Positions 1 to 13,500 of a stretch of 64,000 bases of DNA are shown in pieces (positions within the stretch are counted from its first letter, which is position 1; each line of letters begins with the position of its first letter). The stretch comes from Panicum virgatum (lineage: Eukaryota > Streptophyta > Magnoliopsida > Poales > Poaceae). The DNA lies in assembly GCF_016808335.1 (NCBI RefSeq), contig NC_053142.1:47973795-48037794 (forward strand). Direction: 5' to 3'. A program made the position numbers and the translations under genes. The notes beneath the pieces were generated by a model. The model saw only the letters and a list, made by a program, of their open reading frames with translations. It was not told the DNA's origin and made no database searches.

Positions 1-108
1 TTGGAGCTGATAGCGGCTATCCTGCACGTAACCCAACACAGAGTTTTAAGGAACTATGTATCTTCTGGTGGGCCATATTTTAATTTTCTGTATGCAGAAA
101 TTCTTTCG

Positions 109-1012
109 CGTTTCTGTAAAAATGAATAAAATTATTCTTATTCATATTAAATAAATATTAGATATTTTCTAAATATTTAAAAGAAAAGGTAAAGTTACCT
201 TTAGTATTTCATCTCACAAGTTATTATCGAGTAGCTCCACTTTCTCTTTGTAGAAAGTGTAAAATTTTTTAGCAGAACGTATCCTTTCTAACATGTTCCG
301 CTCACTACCGATAGTCCTTTACTCGTAGTTTCTGTGCTATCATTTTATATGATACATTTTCTGAAGATATGATTTCCTCAATACAACAGTGTTGTATTAT
401 ATTTATTCTAAACTATTATCTTTTGTTTTTTTACCCAGCTACTGATACTCGACAGTCTAGCCAGCCGATGCAGAACATAGCAGCATGCCTCAGAGGCGAC
501 GAGAGCACAGAGCAGCAGGTATTCTTATTTTTTTCTTTTTTTTCTCTTTTTTTGACGCATGATGCTTATCTCCTGTGTAAGGCTCGACTGGAGTCAATCG
601 AGAACAAAACAGAAGAGCCGCAGAATGGGCGGACGACGACCCGAGGCATTGGCCCGAAACGGCATTGGCTTCTAAGAAGATAATAATTTGAAATAAATAT
701 AATGCAACATTGTTGTATGAGTGTTGTATCAAGAAAATTATATCTTCAAAAAAGCTATCATGTATAATAATAGCACGAAAACTACGCGATAAAAAAGACT
801 ACCGTGTAGTGAGCGGAATGTGATATAGAAGATACGTTTTTTTTAAAAAAAACTTTACACTTTCTACAAAGGGAAAGTGGAGCCACTTGATAATATCAAT
901 AATAAGTTGTGGAATAAAATACTAAAGATAATTTTGTTTTTGATTTAAATATTTTTAAAAAGCATCTAATACTTGTTAAATCTGAATAAAAATAATTTTA
1001 TTTATTTTTACC
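109..1012. repeat. Palindromic long-TIR (fold-back) element
   Basis: Positions about 109-410 and about 690-1012 are diverged inverted copies of each other. They share the segments around AGAAAGTGTAAA, GCAGAACGTATC and TTGTTGTAT. About 280 bp of unrelated sequence lies between the arms. The structure resembles a non-autonomous DNA transposon with arms of about 300 bp (MULE or fold-back type). I could not fix the termini or a target duplication, so the class is a guess. The core holds a stretch with exon-like base composition but no recognisable protein. Confidence 0.5.
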
Positions 1013-2640
1013 ATATGCAAGTAGTTCGGCCCTTCAAAATTAATATATTTATTATGTGCACCTACAACAGCCTTAGCTCTAAGAGGAACTTCATCATCAA
1101 CATCACCAATCTTATCATCCCAGGTCCATATCTTGATGGTTCGATCACTAATAAGAAGATAGTATTATTCTTAGAACATCATATTAGCGACCATATTAGA
1201 ACAAGCAGTGCAGTATTAGAATATTAGGGGTTTCTGGAGCAAAGGAAGTTAATCATCAAAGGATGAGAACAAGTGACCCAGAGTACAAAGTTGGCATTAG
1301 GGTCGAGCATCTATCCATCATATTTACTATACTTTCATATGTCGGAGCATTCTCCAACATTGGTTGGTTCCAGAGCTCATCATATGTCTACGGCTTATGT
1401 TGGTGACCTTTATCGCCAAATGTGTTATTCTCTTCTCGCCATCCGCCCCACCAACGTTTAGAGATTGTTGACATAACCCCTACAACCTACCTACACATAA
1501 TGCAATTATTCATATGATATGAGCAATAATTGATTTGACAAAAACCACCTTGACCTATAAATTCCATCAGGTGGAGGCACAAACATGGAATGCCGAATTC
1601 AATCATACATGAGGACTAATCCAGGATGAAACAACTCCAGTCCGTAGCGAAATGTAGAATAATTCTACCCAATATCACAACATTATCTCAATTCTGATAG
1701 CTACTCAGGAAACAACTTACTTTTTTGGAAATTCAGAATATAACCTATTGCAAAACCCTATCATCATAGATGTATGCAGCACATACATTTACCAATTGCC
1801 ACACGGAAGGAAAAGGAATTGCTCATAGCTTTCTCTGCTAACTTCAATCGAGTTGAAAATAGGAGGACAATCTTCTAGAATATTCTCCACCATGAGGGAA
1901 ACCTGGTCCAAGAAAGGTAGTTGTTGAAAATAACAATGCATACTTGTGATGATTCTAGATTAATTTAAAAATGGTAAGAGAGAGGAGTTGTCATGCTTCA
2001 TGGGTTTAGATATTTTGTATAGTTGGATATGGATGAAGAAACTTCTAGAGTTAGATATTTTGTAAAGAAAAGAGTAGAAGTTGCCACATGGCAATACACA
2101 ACACCATAAAGACGTATAAATGGAGCTGCTCCCCTCCCCTCTTGCCACCTAAAAATGGAGGTGCTCATGTTCGGTTGCCTACACATGCCTATGCAGGCTT
2201 GCACACTGCTCTGCAATAGCTAGTTCGCTAGATTTGGTCGTATTATGCTACATAAGGATATGTTTAAGCTACTTTAGGTTATGATACATAAGGTCTAATT
2301 TCTTATGCTGAGAAAATAAAAATAATTTTCCATAAAACCTTATGATGAGAAAATAAAAACAAAAAATTAAATAAAAAGGGTAAACTTTAGAAATTTTCAA
2401 CTAGAAATTGTTATATTAAAAATATGTAAAGTGGCATACCTTAGACCCATCAACTTTACTAAATTCTACCAATTTTATTCCTTTTACATTAGCCCCTCTT
2501 TTTTGGAACGGGTATATGGTTTTTTAATAACCTCTCCTTCTTTGTAACTGTTGACTGAATTAATGTGTTGTCGCCGAATGTTCTTCTCATAATATTATCT
2601 TTGTTCATTTGAAGCTCTACAAAATAGTAGAGTTTGTTGC
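1013..2640. other. AT-rich DNA without a recognisable gene
   Basis: No coding signal is visible beyond short chance ORFs. A block at about 1595-1705 (around TCCAGGATGAAACAAC) recurs in the same orientation at about 24303-24490, beyond the transposon nest. The rest looks like decayed intergenic DNA. Confidence 0.5.
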
Positions 2641-2679
2641 CTCAAAACTATTGAAGTTCAATTGTTAACCACAAGATTC

Positions 2680-3966
2680 ATTGGCAGCGGTGGTCAAAGC
2701 TTACAAGGTCGAAGGATGATGGAGGAATGGGATTCCGGGATCTACCACTATTCAATCAAGCTATGCTGGGGAAGCAACGCTGGCGCCTGATCATGAAGCC
2801 GGACTCCCTCTGTGCCAAGGTGCTAAAAGGAAAATATTTTTCAGCATGCAGCTTCCTAGATGCAACAAGGAAGAAGAAGAGCTCGGAGACATGGCGTGCC
2901 ATCCTTTTTGGCAGGGAAGCGCTAGTGAAGGGCTTAATTAAAAGAGTGGGACCCGGAGACTCTGTTAATATTTGGTCAGACAAGTGGATCGGAGGCACAA
3001 CAATGATGAAACCAATTGTCCACCTCCCGGATGTGCAGGCCGAAAGGGTATGTGAACTTTTCCTCCCTGAGTCACGACAGTGGAATATTCAGAAGGTGCG
3101 GGATTCTTTCTGTACCATAGATGCGGAGGAGATTCTTAAACTAAAGCCTGGTCCTCGAATGAGTGAGGATTTGACAACATGGGCTTTCGAGAAGAATGGT
3201 TTGTACTCAGTGCGATCTTGCTATAGGATGCTGAAAAAAGAAAGTGACCAGCTGGAATCATTCAAGCTGAATGAAACGAGTACATAAGAAGAAATAAGAT
3301 GGTGGAAGAAGGTGTGGAAACTGAAAGTGCCACCCAAGGTCCGTATTTTCTGGTGCAGAGCTATGTAGAATTTCTTACCCACTAAATCGGAACTGCGGAG
3401 GAGGCACGTCTCAAATGAGGATCATTGTGAAGCATGCGGAGAGCCGGGGGAATCATTGTTCCATGTGGCGATTAGCTGCACTTTTGCCACTCGGTTCTGG
3501 AAGGCTTTAAAGGATATCACGGGATGCAAATTACCCAACTTGCACCTGGCTACTTGGACTGCAGATCTAATAACAGGCAAGGTTTGTACCCAACAAGAGG
3601 CTGCCTTGATCATTTGCAGTATTTGCTCCTTGTGGTCGGGACGCAACGCACGAAGGCACAGACACAAGCATTGGAACCTAGTGCTCGCGAGTATGCACAT
3701 AACTTCAATGATTGAGGATATGCCTGACTCAGGAAACGAGAGTGGATCCTCCTAGTCGAAGGAGAGTTTGGAGGAGACCGGATGACGGCTGGTGTAAGGT
3801 GAATATTGATGCATCATTTGTGTCGGCATCTTGCTCTGGGTCAGGAGGAGCTGTGATTAGGGATGACAGTGGCAAAATTTTGGAGGCGTCATCAAAGTTC
3901 TACGAACACGTCCTAGATGTGGTGACGGCGGAGGCCATGGCAGCGAGGGATGGTTTGCTGCTAGCA
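2680..3966 (+). pseudogene. LINE ORF2 remnant: RT C-terminus, zf-RVT, RNase H start
   Basis: The frame opens with residues typical of plant L1 ORF2 (KDDGGMGFRDLPLFNQAMLG near 2709-2766). It continues through VNIWSDKWIGG and stops at 3287. A shifted frame resumes with WWKKVWKLKVPPKVRIFWC and a cysteine/histidine region (CEACGEPGESLFH). The third piece, 3712-3966, contains the RNase H start WCKVNIDAS and GSGGAVIRDDSG. It is interrupted by at least two stops or frameshifts and then by the LTR element at 3967. Expected role when intact: target-primed reverse transcription. It is not functional here. Confidence 0.8.
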
Positions 3967-4410
3967 TGTGGCAGCCCCGCCTAAATTAATCTGGCTTAAG
4001 TGCGCTAACCATCACCGAAACGGCAACCAGGGTTAACACGCACTTAAAACGGAGTAATCCGGCAGTGCTATCGGGTAAAATCCCGATTAAACCACTTGAA
4101 ACAGGATCGACAAAGTAGTCCTGAGCGTACAACATTCCGCAAATTTTACAGCACAGAGTATGAAATTGAATTATTATTACAAACCGAGTTTGAATTTATA
4201 AAAGTTCAATAGAGTTTAAGTGTGGTGGAAAAATAAACGATAGTCTAGCGACAAAACCAGACATCATGATGAAGCACATACATGACATCATCCATATCCT
4301 CAAAAGTATCACCTGAAAAACAAAGCCACAAACAAGGCTGAGTATACTAATACTCAGCGAGGCTTACCCGACTCTGGGTATACTCAGCCCACAATCTAGA
4401 CATGCAAAGC
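3967..4410 (-). repeat. Inverted LTR (U5-side) fragment of the outer element
   Basis: Reverse complement, with scattered differences, of about 22140-22577. Shared landmarks include the TTAAGTGCGCTAAC segment, the AAGTGGTTTAATCGGGATTT segment and the self-complementary GAGTATACT...AGTATACTC patch. Similarity stops near 4410. Confidence 0.85.
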
Positions 4411-4479
4411 AGTGCTCAAGCAGTGGCCTACTTGAGCTGCTGCCAATATACCGACCATCAGTCAATTATATTGGGAGTA

Positions 4480-4670
4480 AAGGAGCTCGTGAATACACTA
4501 TCTCGATGGCATATGTTAACATTGGCCATACGGCGGAAAATTGTATGGCTGCCGTTTCTATAGCGAACGGTAATGTATGGGTGAATATGTGGGCAACTGC
4601 ATATGCGTTATACATGTGGCGTAGGACACATGGGGGCCGTTCATGAATGCTGGCACGAAGGGTCCAGTCG

Positions 4671-4757
<87 letters not shown>

Positions 4758-5664
4758 TGACAATTCTCTGCAGGTACGCTAACCACGATGGCGATAGATT
4801 AAAAACGAATAGAATTTGGCTAAATATATATATGGAGAGACGTAATTTGTGCCATGCCACCAGCGCTAACCCCGTAAGTCCAAAGTTATTTGGCAGTTAT
4901 TTTATTTTGTGAGGACGTATAGGACGTGCATGTATCATATCATATCATGTTTGATTTGAAAATTGGTTAATGGCAAACAATGTTATGTTTCTTATCAAAT
5001 TTCCTTGTATGATTCCTACTTATTTCGGATCATGCCATGGGTTGATAACACAAATTTAGGTGCCTACCTGTGATCTGCACTAGGAAATGAAATGTCTTTA
5101 TGCATGAGCATTTTTCAATATCAATGCATTTCACCATTTCATGACAGCATATCAGCATCATTGTTAGATAAAAAGCACATGATCTAACCATTACATGTGC
5201 ATTTTGGAAAAAAAATATAGGTTAGTTGTCTATAAGCATTTCTGATCTCCTATTTTCTCCTTTGTATCTAGATGCGATATCCTTGATTTTGTAATTATTT
5301 TCTTTTGCAATGGGTCCATGAGCGATAAACTAAGATGCCACGATACGACCAAGGACCTCGTGTATCTATCTATTTTGTTTTGGTGCATGTGGGCTTGTAC
5401 TTGGACGGTCATCTGGTACCATGACAACCAGTACACCTCTACTTGTGCTGAACAATGGAGGTTGCATGATTGTGTCATTGGCGGAGCGTTGGTATCTTTG
5501 ATTTATGTGAATGCGGCCCTATTGCATTGATCTTCGTACCCCTATTCCACCTCCGCATTGCACCTCTAAGTTTTTGTAGTTGATAAATTTTGTTATTATA
5601 TACCAATTCTAAGGTACCATTTCATCGGAATCTCGGGACGAGATTCTTTTTAAAGGGGGTAGGC
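4480..5664 (+). mobile_element. Internal region remnant of the outer element
   Basis: The segment about 4560-4660 closely matches 14930-15035 of the inner element's internal region (shared GGTAATGTATGGGTGAATAT and GTGGCGTAGGACACATGGGG). The end carries ATCTCGGGACGAGAT followed by the purine tract AAAGGGGGTAGG at about 5652-5663, matching the inner element's polypurine tract. No pol or gag ORF remains. The region corresponding to the inner element's primer-binding site is missing. Confidence 0.75.
4673..4755. repeat. (TA)n microsatellite, about 41 units
   Basis: Uninterrupted TA dinucleotides inside the outer element's internal region. The homologous place in the inner element (about 15045) has only a short TATTTATATCTCTCTC stretch, so the array expanded after the two elements diverged. 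Confidence 0.95.
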
Positions 5665-7072
5665 TGTGACATCCCAGAGTTTTAAAATGCTAAGCAAGAA
5701 ATGTTAAACCTATCATCATGCATCATTAACTAAGAAGCATTGAAATGAATGCACGTGTATACATGATTGTCTTTATGTATGTGTGTCTATGTGTATTTGA
5801 ACTCAGGTGAGAAAACTTAAATAACTTTTAAAATGATGCAAGTTTGCATTTGAAATTGAATTGACATATCACTAACAACATGGTAAACCAAAGTCTAGTT
5901 GATGTCAAGGGGAGAAAATAAAATTTTACACATGCAATGACGAGTTCTTCAAATCAAAGTTTTTAAATGTTTAAAATATCTTTCAAATTGAAACAAACGG
6001 GTTTTAAAAATGAATTTCAAATCGTTGCTCAAATGAACTTTTGCCTAAAACCAAAGCTGTAGAGTTTTAAATGACGAACAACTTTCGTGTTCAATGTTTT
6101 TCGAGTTGCCACAAGAAAATGGGAGAAAAATTTGAATTTCAAAGTGTATTGGACATTTTCAAATGCACTCAAGTTTCAAATTTTATCTTTCAAATTGAGC
6201 TTCAAATGAATTCATGCCTGAAATGAAAGTTGTAGTATTTGAAGTTTTGAACAACTTTCGTATTTAAAAGTTTTTCACTTGACCTTTGGAATAGGGAGAA
6301 AAATTTAGTTTACAAACTGGAATTTTTGAACTTCATTTTATTTACGAGATTGCCATCACCGCCATCTCCTCCTTCCCTGTCGCAACGCCGTCGCCTCGCC
6401 GTTCGTCGCCGTCTCGCCGCCGGCCATGCGCCGCCCTCCATGGCCAAACTCGCCTCCCCGCTCCCGGATCCTCCCCGACGCTTCTCAACCCCACCACGCG
6501 GCGCCGTCTCCCTGCGCGCACGCCGAGGCCGGCCGCTCGAAGCGCCACGGCGACGACGCGCCGTGCCGTGCGCCCCTTCTCCATCTCCCTATGCCCTTGG
6601 CCCTCTCCTCCCACTTGAGCTCGCGCAGCACACGTTCCCGACCTCCCTCTCCACTCCCTTCCCATCTCCGAGCCGAATCGAGCTCGCCCCTGCACCCCGA
6701 GCACCACCGCACGCCATGGCCACCGCCGCCGCCCCTACCTCGCTGCGGAACCACCATCTCCACCCCTCCTCAGCCCAAATCAAGGCCACAGACCCCTTCC
6801 TCATCTTCCATCGATGCTCCCCGACCTGCTCGCCGCCGCCCAGGGCCATCGGAGTGCCGCCGCCGGCCGCCTGCTCCCGCGGAGCCCCCACCCGGTCCTC
6901 CTCGGCCTAAACCGACCCCACCAACAGCTCCCCCTCGTCGCCCTGGTTCTCATCGGCCAAGCCTCGCCGCTTCCCCCTAGCCGGAGTGGCGCCGCCGCCA
7001 CAGGCCACCCCGAGCCGCGCCGAAACCACCCAGAGGTAGCTCTAGGTCTCCTCTACCTCCCCCACCCCGGGC

Positions 7073-8591
7073 TATAGCGAAAATGGCCTCTCATGCCATA
7101 TTTCAATATAATGTTTTGGTGATTGATATAGACAACACAACACTTGGACTAATATGATTGTTAAGATGACCATTCTCAGGCTTTTAGGTTCAAGTGATGA
7201 CAAAGAGAAGATAGGCGTAGCTAGGACCGAAGGGCCGCCCCTACGGTCCAAAGGACAAAAATTGAAGAGACCGTGAAGAAATCCAAGTCGAAAAGATCAA
7301 GATAGAGATATTTTGCTATCACCGGTTAAACCGATGATGAGCAAATTGTACTCACCGGTGCAATGAACCCAAAAGCTGAGGCTAGGGTTTTGCGTCGGTT
7401 GAACCGACGATGAAGATATTGAATACGTCGGTGCAACGGCAGAAGAAGACCAAGGGAAATGCATACATCGGTTGAACCGATGATACACCGGTCAATTACG
7501 TCGGTGTAGTTGTCCAGAGAGTTGGTTTTCGGGAACTCTAGGACAGTTACATGCACCGGTTAAACCGGCGATGAAGATACATTCACCGGTTGATTACGTC
7601 GGTTGATTAAGGTAGCCGTTGAAGTATAACGGCTAGTTGGAAAAAGGTGCTCACCGGTTAAACCGGTGATGACACAAAGTGGATCATCGGTTTAACCGGT
7701 GATAGCGCTTTTTGTCAGCCACTTTTCCAACGACTCTTTTGGGGTGTGTGGGCTATATATACCCCCCAAGGCCGGTTGCTGCATATGGTTGGACGCCAGA
7801 AAAGTTGAAGGAAGTGTTGCCCAAGCAAACTAACATCTCCAACCATCCTAGCAAAGCTTAGTGTCATATCTAATTTGTGAGAAGCTTTGAGAGAGTGCTT
7901 TGTGCACTTGTATAGGGATTAGTTCTTGCGAGAGCTCCCTTGAGCAAAGTCTTGCTGCGGCAAGCAACTGTGTACTCGTCGTGTGACCCTCCGACTTAGT
8001 GTGGAGTGGCAACGACACTTTGTGCGGGGAAGGAGACCCCTCTTGGTGAGAAGCTCCAAATAGTGAAGACGGTGCCGTTAGTGATGCTTTGAGAGAGACG
8101 GTGGTGGTGGCCTTGTCTTGGTGACTTTGCGCCACTTAGCCTTTGCTTGCCGGAAGCCTTGGTGGCGAAACGCAAGACGGTGATCAAGCGAAGAGACTTG
8201 TCATCACACTTGTTCTTGTTGGACAAGTGGCCGTGGACGTAGGAAGGGACTTGGTGTCCTAACCGAACCACGTTAAATCGTGTGTCTTGGTGTCTTCACG
8301 GGAGTTTGAATATTCTCTCCCTTACCTCTTTACTTACCGTATTACGTTTCCGCATTTACTCTATCTTGCGTGCCTTTACTTTCCTAGTTAGTTTGGTTAG
8401 GATTGGCTATAGGTTGCAAGTCTTTTAGGGGTAAGTAGAGAGTAGCATAGATAAACTTTAGTCATAACTAGCATGTGTAGGACGTGTTAGATTTATCTCA
8501 TGCAAATAGATTGAGCCCTAGGATAGAAAACGATTAGCGACCCTATTCACCCCTTCCCCCTCTAGGGTCGGACACCCCGGTGATCCTTACA
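7073..8591 (+). mobile_element. Solo LTR with ACCGGTT palindromic repeats, copy 1
   Basis: A 1519-bp insertion in the outer LTR flanked by the 5-bp duplication CGGGC (7068-7072 and 8592-8596). It is homologous in reverse orientation to 50192-51617. Both share the ACAACACAACACTTGGACTA segment, a GGGGCGGCCC patch and a terminal GGGGGAAGGGGTGAATAGGG-like motif. Between about 7320 and 7710 it carries many copies of CACCGGTTAAACCGGTGATG-like units. It ends in CA but begins with TA where the sister copy has TG, probably a point mutation. No coding sequence is seen. The family is unassigned; a copia-type LTR is possible. Confidence 0.75.
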
Positions 8592-10510
8592 CGGGCCCCT
8601 CGCCGCCGGCGAGCCTAGTCGCCGGAAACCGGCCGGCGCCGCCCCCTGTCGCCCTCCTCTGTTCCCTCCCTCCGGCCAAGGGCCTTTCTGCAAGGCTTTC
8701 AATTTTTCCAGGGGCCTAGCCGCGAATCTTTATTTCCTTTTTGTTTTCAAAAACAGCAAACTTGTAAAATCAATATAAATTAGTATAAAAATCAGAGAAA
8801 TACAAACTAAACTATTCTGAAATCCTTGCACCTAGATCTACAACTTTTGTTACATCCACTTTTGCATTTGACCAATATTTTTATCTCTATATTAAATATT
8901 AATTTTATCCACATTTGTATGTATCTCAAGTTCTACCCATGATCCTTAGCTGATTTTCGGAAAGTGTGCTACAACCTAGATGAGTAGCTTACTGTAAAAA
9001 TTTGAGGATATTTTGACAAATATAGCTATAGGTTTTGTTAGATCTTGGTTTATGCCTATGTTAAATAGAATTAAATCCACAGGATTCTAAACTAGTTTTC
9101 TTGAGCTGAAATTTTTAAAACAACATTAACTTTGTTTCTAGATGCTATAGAAAATTTTTATGAATTTTTAGTAATGTATAACTATTCCTTTTGATTTATT
9201 CATGAATAAACATTGTAAATCAAAAACCCTAGTTTCCAACATTAGAAAAATCTCATATTTTCTTTACTAGAGCTTTTCCTTGAGTACATAATCATGACAG
9301 TAAAGTTTGAGCCCCTGAAACTTAGTATAATTGCTTGTATAATTTAAACTTGATTAATGTAGCTATCACTTGTTTTATCTTTTTCCATGCCTTGTGTACT
9401 GATCTTTTAAATCTGAAAAAAATTTATAGTAATCTCGTCATAGGATAGTCAACGTTCAGTTAAATTTTCACTACCATTACTTGCACTATTTTACCTATAC
9501 AATTCAACCTTTAGTTAGGAGGGACTTTATTGTTGGATTAAACACTGGTGGACTAGTCTTTGTTAAGGTGTTGGTGTTACATGAGTTAGTAAGATTTTGA
9601 AACCCACCCCGTTCTTTTATGAACTAAATTGTGTTAAATAACTACTCCATAAATAACTGCCCAGGAAATATTAATTGACAAGTTTCCCCTACCAACTCAC
9701 TTTATGTTGGACTACAACTTTATCGTGAAGGAAAAATAATAACACCTAAATCGCTAAACAACTCAGAACTTTGCATTCATACATATGCATTGTTGCATTT
9801 CATTTAGGTACGATAGATGAACCACGTGAAGGATGTGACGTTGGAGCCGAGCCAGAAGACGGTGAATGGTGGACACGTCTAGAAGATGGACGGATGGATC
9901 CCGATGTGCACGACCGAAGGAAGATGCTCGCCGAGCAACTATCCTTTAACTAACATTGACCTAGTGTTAATCCCAGGCAAGCCCCGATGTATCAATCCCA
10001 GTATTTTAAATGCTATTCCAATTTATGTTCCTAGTATGTATCTGTGCATTTAAGTTTACAGGAGTTGACTGGAACCTTAATTGCATGATCCCTAGGTTCC
10101 CTCAGTTGATCTACTAGTATGTGTAGGTTGTTAGTACCGCCATGCTAAATAGGACTTGGTAGAAGTCGAGTGATTTCCTGTCACTCGCGAGAGCTAGGAC
10201 CATTTGAATTATAGAAAGGTTGTTGAGGATAAAACAATGTGGAAAGGAAATGGAGACCGGGCGGAGATAAATTTGGCTAAGGATATGAATTGGATGGAAA
10301 GTAAGTCTCCGCCTGTGTCAGTTAAGGACCGATCTGTTGTTGACAGTGCTGATCGAGGATTGAACAGTACTAACCACATACCGGAAGTAGGAGGTAGTCG
10401 AAACCGGTAAGCTCAATACCATGTGCACACTGGTAGTTATGAACTTGATACTGTCTTCCCAGTGGTGCTAGTGGGTAAACTCATGGCTGACCCTTTGTAG
10501 GTAACGGTGG

Positions 10511-13500
10511 TGTAACACCCCGGTGTTAATTTTGACGTTAACATTGTGCGTGATCGCTAATTAAGGCTAATCATCGTCTTTAGCGCTAATTGAGTTCGCT
10601 TAGTAACTTTCGACTGAGCTACGTTAGATCTTGTTTTTCTTCCTAATCCGAGATCTAAATCAACTTTTGCCCAACATCAATGTTGTAGAACTTTTCTTCC
10701 TCTGCAACTTTCATTTTGGCAAAAAATCAAGTTTCAGCACGAAATTTAAAGAAAAATCTTTAATTTTGCTTGGAATTGGACATTTTCAAGTGCACTCAAG
10801 TTTTAAATTTTATCTTTCAAACCATTGTTCAAATGAAAAAGTGCCAGAAACAAAAGTTGAAGATCTCAAAATTTTGAACAACTTTAGTATTCAAAAGTTT
10901 TTCATTTGAGGCCAAGAACAAGGAGAAAAACTAAATTTACAAACTGGAATTTGAAACTTTGAGCTATTTACAGAAATGCCATTGCTACATATCCTCCTCT
11001 GCTCGTCGCTCGACACGCCGCCGGAGCCGTCGCCGCTCTTCGACGTCCGTGTCCACGCGTCGTGCCGACGAACCTCGCCCGTCGTGCTCACACTCCCGTC
11101 CTTATCCGCGTGGAGTCGTGTCCGTTTTCGCCATCCCCTTCCTTCCACGCGCTCACGCCGAGCCGAGCTCGAGCTCAGTGCCGTCGCCGGCGTCGATCCC
11201 GGCCATTCTCGCCACCCCGCCTCGATTCACTGCGCCCAGAGCCGCTTCGCTTCGCCACGCCCCGAACCCACTCCACACCTCCCCGAGCTCGGTCGTGCCC
11301 CACGCAGGCCGAAATCGAGCCTCAGTCACCGTCCGCCATCGCTGTCCGCCCCGAGCTTCGCCCCCCCCCACGTCGAGCTCCGCCATCCGGCCATCCTCCG
11401 CCCCAAATCGACCCACGGTGAGATCAATCGCGGCCTACTTCTACTCCCCGACCTCTTTCCCACTTGATTTCAGTGCTGCCGCCGCCGAATCGACTCCGCG
11501 CCGCCTCGGACACGCCGGTCGCCGCGTGCGTACGCCGCCGGCCCTCACTGCACGCGCCGCCGCGCGGCCCTCCTGGCCGGCCGACCCGCCGCGGCCACCG
11601 CGCTCGCGCGCGCCCGGCGCGTCGCCGGCGTGCGCGGCCGGGGCAGCGAAGCAGGGGAGCCCCCCCTCTCCTCTCTCTGTCCCACTGCCGGGTGGTCCCC
11701 GCGGGTCAGTGAGAGGGGGGGTTAAAGATAGATTTTCTTTATTATCTTTTGGCTGAAAACTTCAAGATTTTGTAGAAAAGTAAAGAAAAATGAGAAAAAT
11801 GCAAAATAAATTTTGTTAGGTTTCTAAAATCGAGATCTTTAGAAGAAAAATACTTGTGCATGGGAAATGTCACTTTTGCCCCTGCTAAAATTCGGGTTGT
11901 ATTTAAGTTAGTTTAATTGTTGCCGGTTGTTCCGTTGCTCTAAAATTTATGAAAAATTCGCAGTGGCTTACTCCTTGCATGTGTAATCCACTGTAAAAAT
12001 TTCAGGTGCTGGTTTTATGAACTTTTGGGTAGATCTAATTATGTTCGTTTACTTTGCTAGGGTTGTTTTAATGCTTTGTTAGCAGCAATAAATGTTGGAA
12101 AATTTATGTGGCATGCTTTATCAAAATCATATTTTTTGTGATAAATTCTTGTTGCTAGGTCATACCTGCAAGTCAAGTCCTCACTTTTAATTGACTCCTA
12201 GCTGCTCTTTCTCTTATATTGTTGTTAGTTAATTATTTCCTGCATGTGTACTCTCCGCAAAACAAGCTCCTATGTTAGTCCTTCTAACTTGTAGGACCAG
12301 GTTGATGTTTGTTTTACGTAGGTTGATGATTGTTTTAAGTACTTTGTCTGGGTTTGCTTGGTAGTAATTGCTGTTAGGTCCATGGTTTAATCCATGTCGC
12401 TCTAGGGTTGTGTTTAATCCTCCGAAGCAAGTTTAGTAGCCGTTGTTGGAGGAAACACTTCAGGCTAAAATACTTGAGTAAACTCTCGTGTTGTAGCACC
12501 AACCCAGTTTACCTTTTGAGTGTGTATGCGATGCTTGCTCGATAAATGATTGCCCAGTCATATCTTTATTCCTAATTGTATCGCAATGCATTGCATCGTA
12601 TTTGTGCTCATCCAAGCGTGGCTTTGTATCTGCCCTACTTGTCTTTTTTTTGCGGTATCGTCTTTTGTACTTCCCTGCATTCAAATATCCACCTTGGTGC
12701 ATCTCATTTAGGTACGCTAGATGTACAACGCGTGGACGGGACGCACGTGCTGACGGAACCGAACCACAAGGCGGTATTGGCTGAACGCATCCTGAAGAGA
12801 AAAGAACCCACGGGAGCAACCGAAGACCCGACTCAAAGTCAGAAGGGCCCAAGGCCTTGTTAACACTAACACTAGCTTAGTGTTACTTTCAGGCAAGCCC
12901 CGGAGCATAACCTTTATTTTCAAGTATTCAATGTTATTATTTAAGTATTGTGCATTAAGTTTTTAGGAGTTGAATGAAACCATAGTATGCATGTTTCTCC
13001 CTAAGTACCTATGAGCCTCTACTAGTATACAGGCACCGTTAGAAATGCTTTGCTAATTAGGGACCTGGTAGAAGTCGAGGGATTCCTGTCACTCGCGAGA
13101 TATAGGTCTTGTTACTTATGAAAAAGTTACTGAAGAAGGAATCAGTGAGAAAAGAAAGGAAAACTGGAGACCGGGCGGAGATGAATTGGTTATGGATATG
13201 GAATGGATGGAAAGTAAGCCTCTGCCTGTGTCGATTGAGGACCGTTCCGTTGTTGGCCCTTTGACTGAGGATTGAACAGTACTAACCGCATGCCGGGAGT
13301 AGGAGGTAGTCGAAACCGGTAAGCTCAGTACCATATGTGCACCGGTAGGCGGACTTGATACTGTCTTCACCAGTGGAGCTAGTATACAAACTCATGGCTG
13401 ACCCTTCGTTGGTATCGGTGGGGCTAGCAGTCCCGGGTCGCAGGGCAGTTCGCCTATTCGGTGTGCATATGTGAAGGGTTGGTGTGTATAGCCCGACGGG

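Noticed and set aside
4466..4912. Open frames on both strands with long IYIYIY runs
   Set aside because: They are translations of the (TA)n microsatellite, not proteins.
6326..7080. Overlapping proline/arginine-rich frames on both strands
   Set aside because: They lie in the GC-rich island of the outer LTR. Frames exist in many registers with no conserved motif.
10959..11756. A 265-aa open frame (and its copy at 18328-19129)
   Set aside because: Inside the inner LTR's GC island. The 3' copy is frameshifted by a C-run length change and the composition explains the openness.
12460..12863. 130-aa minus and 95-aa plus frames repeated at 19833-20236
   Set aside because: Mirror frames within the LTR, duplicated only because the LTRs are duplicated. 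No recognisable domain.
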